Assembly (NCBI GenBank): GCA_012974295.1
Contig: JAAXQM010000194.1
Coordinates: forward strand, 1 to 8,076
DNA length: 8,076 nt
From: Dehalococcoidales bacterium
GTDB lineage: Bacteria; Chloroflexota; Dehalococcoidia; E44-bin15
Direction: 5' to 3'
Shown: positions 7,026 through 8,076 of the stretch, piece by piece
Numbering within the stretch: the first letter of the stretch is position 1
Layout: each line of letters begins with the position of its first letter
Translations under genes and position numbers: made by a program
The notes under the pieces: generated by a model
Told to the model about the DNA's origin: nothing
The model's input: only the letters and a program-made list of their open reading frames with translations
The model's database searches: none

Positions 7026-7054
7026 ATTATATCTTAGCGGTGGAAGTAAGGCAA
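7026..7054 (-). promoter_or_regulatory. sigma-70-type promoter of plsC
   Basis: On the minus strand there is a perfect -10 TATAAT (7031-7026), a 17-base spacer and a -35 TTGCCT (7054-7049) that matches 4 of 6 consensus bases. It begins directly after the stop codon of the surface-protein gene (7057-7055). The predicted start is near 7019, giving a leader of about 70 bases before plsC in which I see no riboswitch. Activity is inferred from fit to consensus. Confidence 0.6.
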
Positions 7055-8076
7055 TTATTTCCTCCTTCGCCTGACTTCAAACCATAAAGCGATGGCAAAT
7101 AGAGCTAATGCCGCTGTAATAAGGATGGCGCGTAAAACCACCCCGGAGCGAGATGGGGATATCTTAGGCGGCGGAGTTGTGCCCTCAGGGGTCGGACTGC
7201 TGGGAGGGGTGCTTGTAGGCGTCGCAGTTATTGTAACAGTTGGTGTAGCTGTGGGAGCCGCTGTAGGTGTAGGTATTGGGGTTATCGTCGGCGTCGGCGT
7301 TGGTGTGGGTACAATGGTAGCCAAACCATAACCAGGGGTGGGGTTTGGGTTATCCACAAAGTCGCTGGCTTCATCGGTATCCAAACCAGCAGGTTGGCGC
7401 TCCAGGGAATGGCCTGCAGCCACATCCTGACAAGGCGGCAGCATTATGGTTTCGTTATTACCATAGGAGATGGCATCGATAATAGTTGCCATGCTGTCCT
7501 TAAGGACGAGGCAGTCTCCGTTATTGCTTAATCCATTGCCAATTTGACCATCCTCTATAAAGACGATGGTTCCGGTAAAGTCGGGGAAGTTGGTATGGAA
7601 GTCCTCCGTGGCGGCGATCACCGCAAAACCGTGTGAAGGCAGCGTCAATGACGGGATTGGGTCGCTACCATAATTATCGCTGATTCTCCAGCCCTCAAGT
7701 TCTATTGTCTCGGTTGTGCAGTTAAACAGCTCTATCCACTCGAATGGTGCATCCGTGCCGGATTGCGCAGGATCGTACTGAACCTCATTAATCAGCACAT
7801 CGCCTATATTCGCAGTTGTGCCGGTGGGGGTTAGGCTCGGCGTCGGCGTTGACGATAGCGTAGGCGTAGGAGTGTGCGTGGGAATTGATGTCGGTATCAA
7901 CGTAGGCGATGAGGTTGGTGTCTTGGTTGGGGTGGAAGTCGGGGTAGACATTGGAGTTGTTGTAGGAGTCGGTGTAAGCGTGGGCGTGGTCGTAGGTATA
8001 GGTGTCGGAGTACGTGGAGGTGTCGTAGTTGGAGCTGGTGTCGGCGTGGGTGTAGGTGTAGGTGTAGGTGTAGGTG
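7055..8076 (-). CDS. lamin-tail-domain (LTD) surface protein with Thr/Pro-rich linkers, 5' end off window
   Basis: The last 339 codons of a larger cell-surface protein. The frame is open to the window edge, so the ATG at 7951 is inside the gene and not a supported start. Residues 1-85 are a Thr/Pro-rich linker. Residues 88-250 are an LTD immunoglobulin-like domain (DVLINEVQYDP, FEWIELFNCT, LEGWRISDN, GNGLSNNGDCLVL, GHSLERQPAGLDT). Residues 253-305 are a second Thr/Pro-rich linker. One membrane helix follows at about 312-332 (ILITAALALFAIALWF), and the protein ends in the basic tail RRRRK. The order suggests an exported protein held by its C-terminus, with the LTD on a flexible stalk. I see no LPXTG motif before the helix. 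LTD domains occur in secreted bacterial proteins, often with nucleases or adhesins; any catalytic domain here would lie in the missing N-terminus. Confidence 0.85.
   Translation of the reverse strand, partial: PTPTPTPTPTPTPAPTTTPPRTPTPIPTTTPTLTPTPTTTPMSTPTSTPTKTPTSSPTLIPTSIPTHTPTPTLSSTPTPSLTPTGTTANIGDVLINEVQYDPAQSGTDAPFEWIELFNCTTETIELEGWRISDNYGSDPIPSLTLPSHGFAVIAATEDFHTNFPDFTGTIVFIEDGQIGNGLSNNGDCLVLKDSMATIIDAISYGNNETIMLPPCQDVAAGHSLERQPAGLDTDEASDFVDNPNPTPGYGLATIVPTPTPTPTITPIPTPTAAPTATPTVTITATPTSTPPSSPTPEGTTPPPKISPSRSGVVLRAILITAALALFAIALWFEVRRRRK
8049..8076. repeat. GGTGTA hexamer tandem repeat, continuing off the window
   Basis: Four full GGTGTA units plus a partial one reach the window edge. 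On the minus strand they encode alternating Thr-Pro (ACA CCT) in the linker of the surface protein. Degenerate versions of the same unit extend back to about 7829, and a second similar block at about 7184-7317 encodes the other linker. A six-base unit keeps the frame when copy number changes. Confidence 0.8.

Noticed and set aside
7092..7331. A Gly/Val-rich plus-strand frame with a collagen-like or membrane look
   Set aside because: It is the complement of the Thr/Pro repeat of the surface protein; the composition comes from the GGTGTA-type repeat.
8049..8076. A CRISPR-like or regulatory tandem repeat
   Set aside because: The unit is six bases with no spacers and it encodes Thr-Pro in frame, so it is coding low-complexity sequence.

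Overview
All the genes I can support in this window lie on the minus strand, so the window reads from right to left. The proteins suggest an anaerobic bacterium, and several (the dGTPase, the HydB/NuoF-type flavoprotein and the lamin-tail surface protein) look to me like Chloroflexota of the Dehalococcoidia type. That placement is an impression from family resemblance, not a search result.

Layout in transcription order: (1) 8076-7055, the C-terminal part of a Thr/Pro-rich surface protein with a lamin-tail domain (LTD) and a C-terminal membrane anchor; its start is off the window. (2) A sigma-70-like promoter at 7054-7026, then plsC (6949-6305), a 1-acylglycerol-3-phosphate acyltransferase. 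(3) A 12-bp inverted repeat spanning the plsC stop codon. (4) A small unrecognised gene (6209-6003). (5) A strong extended -10 promoter (5956-5928) driving ppsA, phosphoenolpyruvate synthase (5889-3613). (6) A tight run of three redox genes: NuoE-like (3527-3069), NuoF/HydB-like (3057-1251, broken) and a HoxU/NuoG-N-like iron-sulfur protein (1254-628). (7) dgt, an HD-domain dGTP triphosphohydrolase (602 to beyond position 1), with a GTG start.

The three redox genes would form a soluble NAD(P)H-oxidising or electron-bifurcating diaphorase module, as in HydABC/HoxEFU hydrogenases and NAD-dependent formate dehydrogenases. No catalytic hydrogenase or dehydrogenase subunit is encoded beside them. 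The most striking point is that the NuoF gene is interrupted. At about 1938 the frame changes, and about 39 codons expected in the family are missing, so this looks like a deletion of roughly 116 bases rather than a simple one-base shift. The third subunit also lacks the usual His-Cys [4Fe-4S] ligand block. ppsA upstream fits an organism making PEP from pyruvate, but its functional tie to the redox genes is only inferred from position.

I saw no tRNA, rRNA, CRISPR array, insertion sequence or phage gene. Apart from the broken NuoF gene, the window looks like ordinary chromosome, and I did not find a clear undescribed system.
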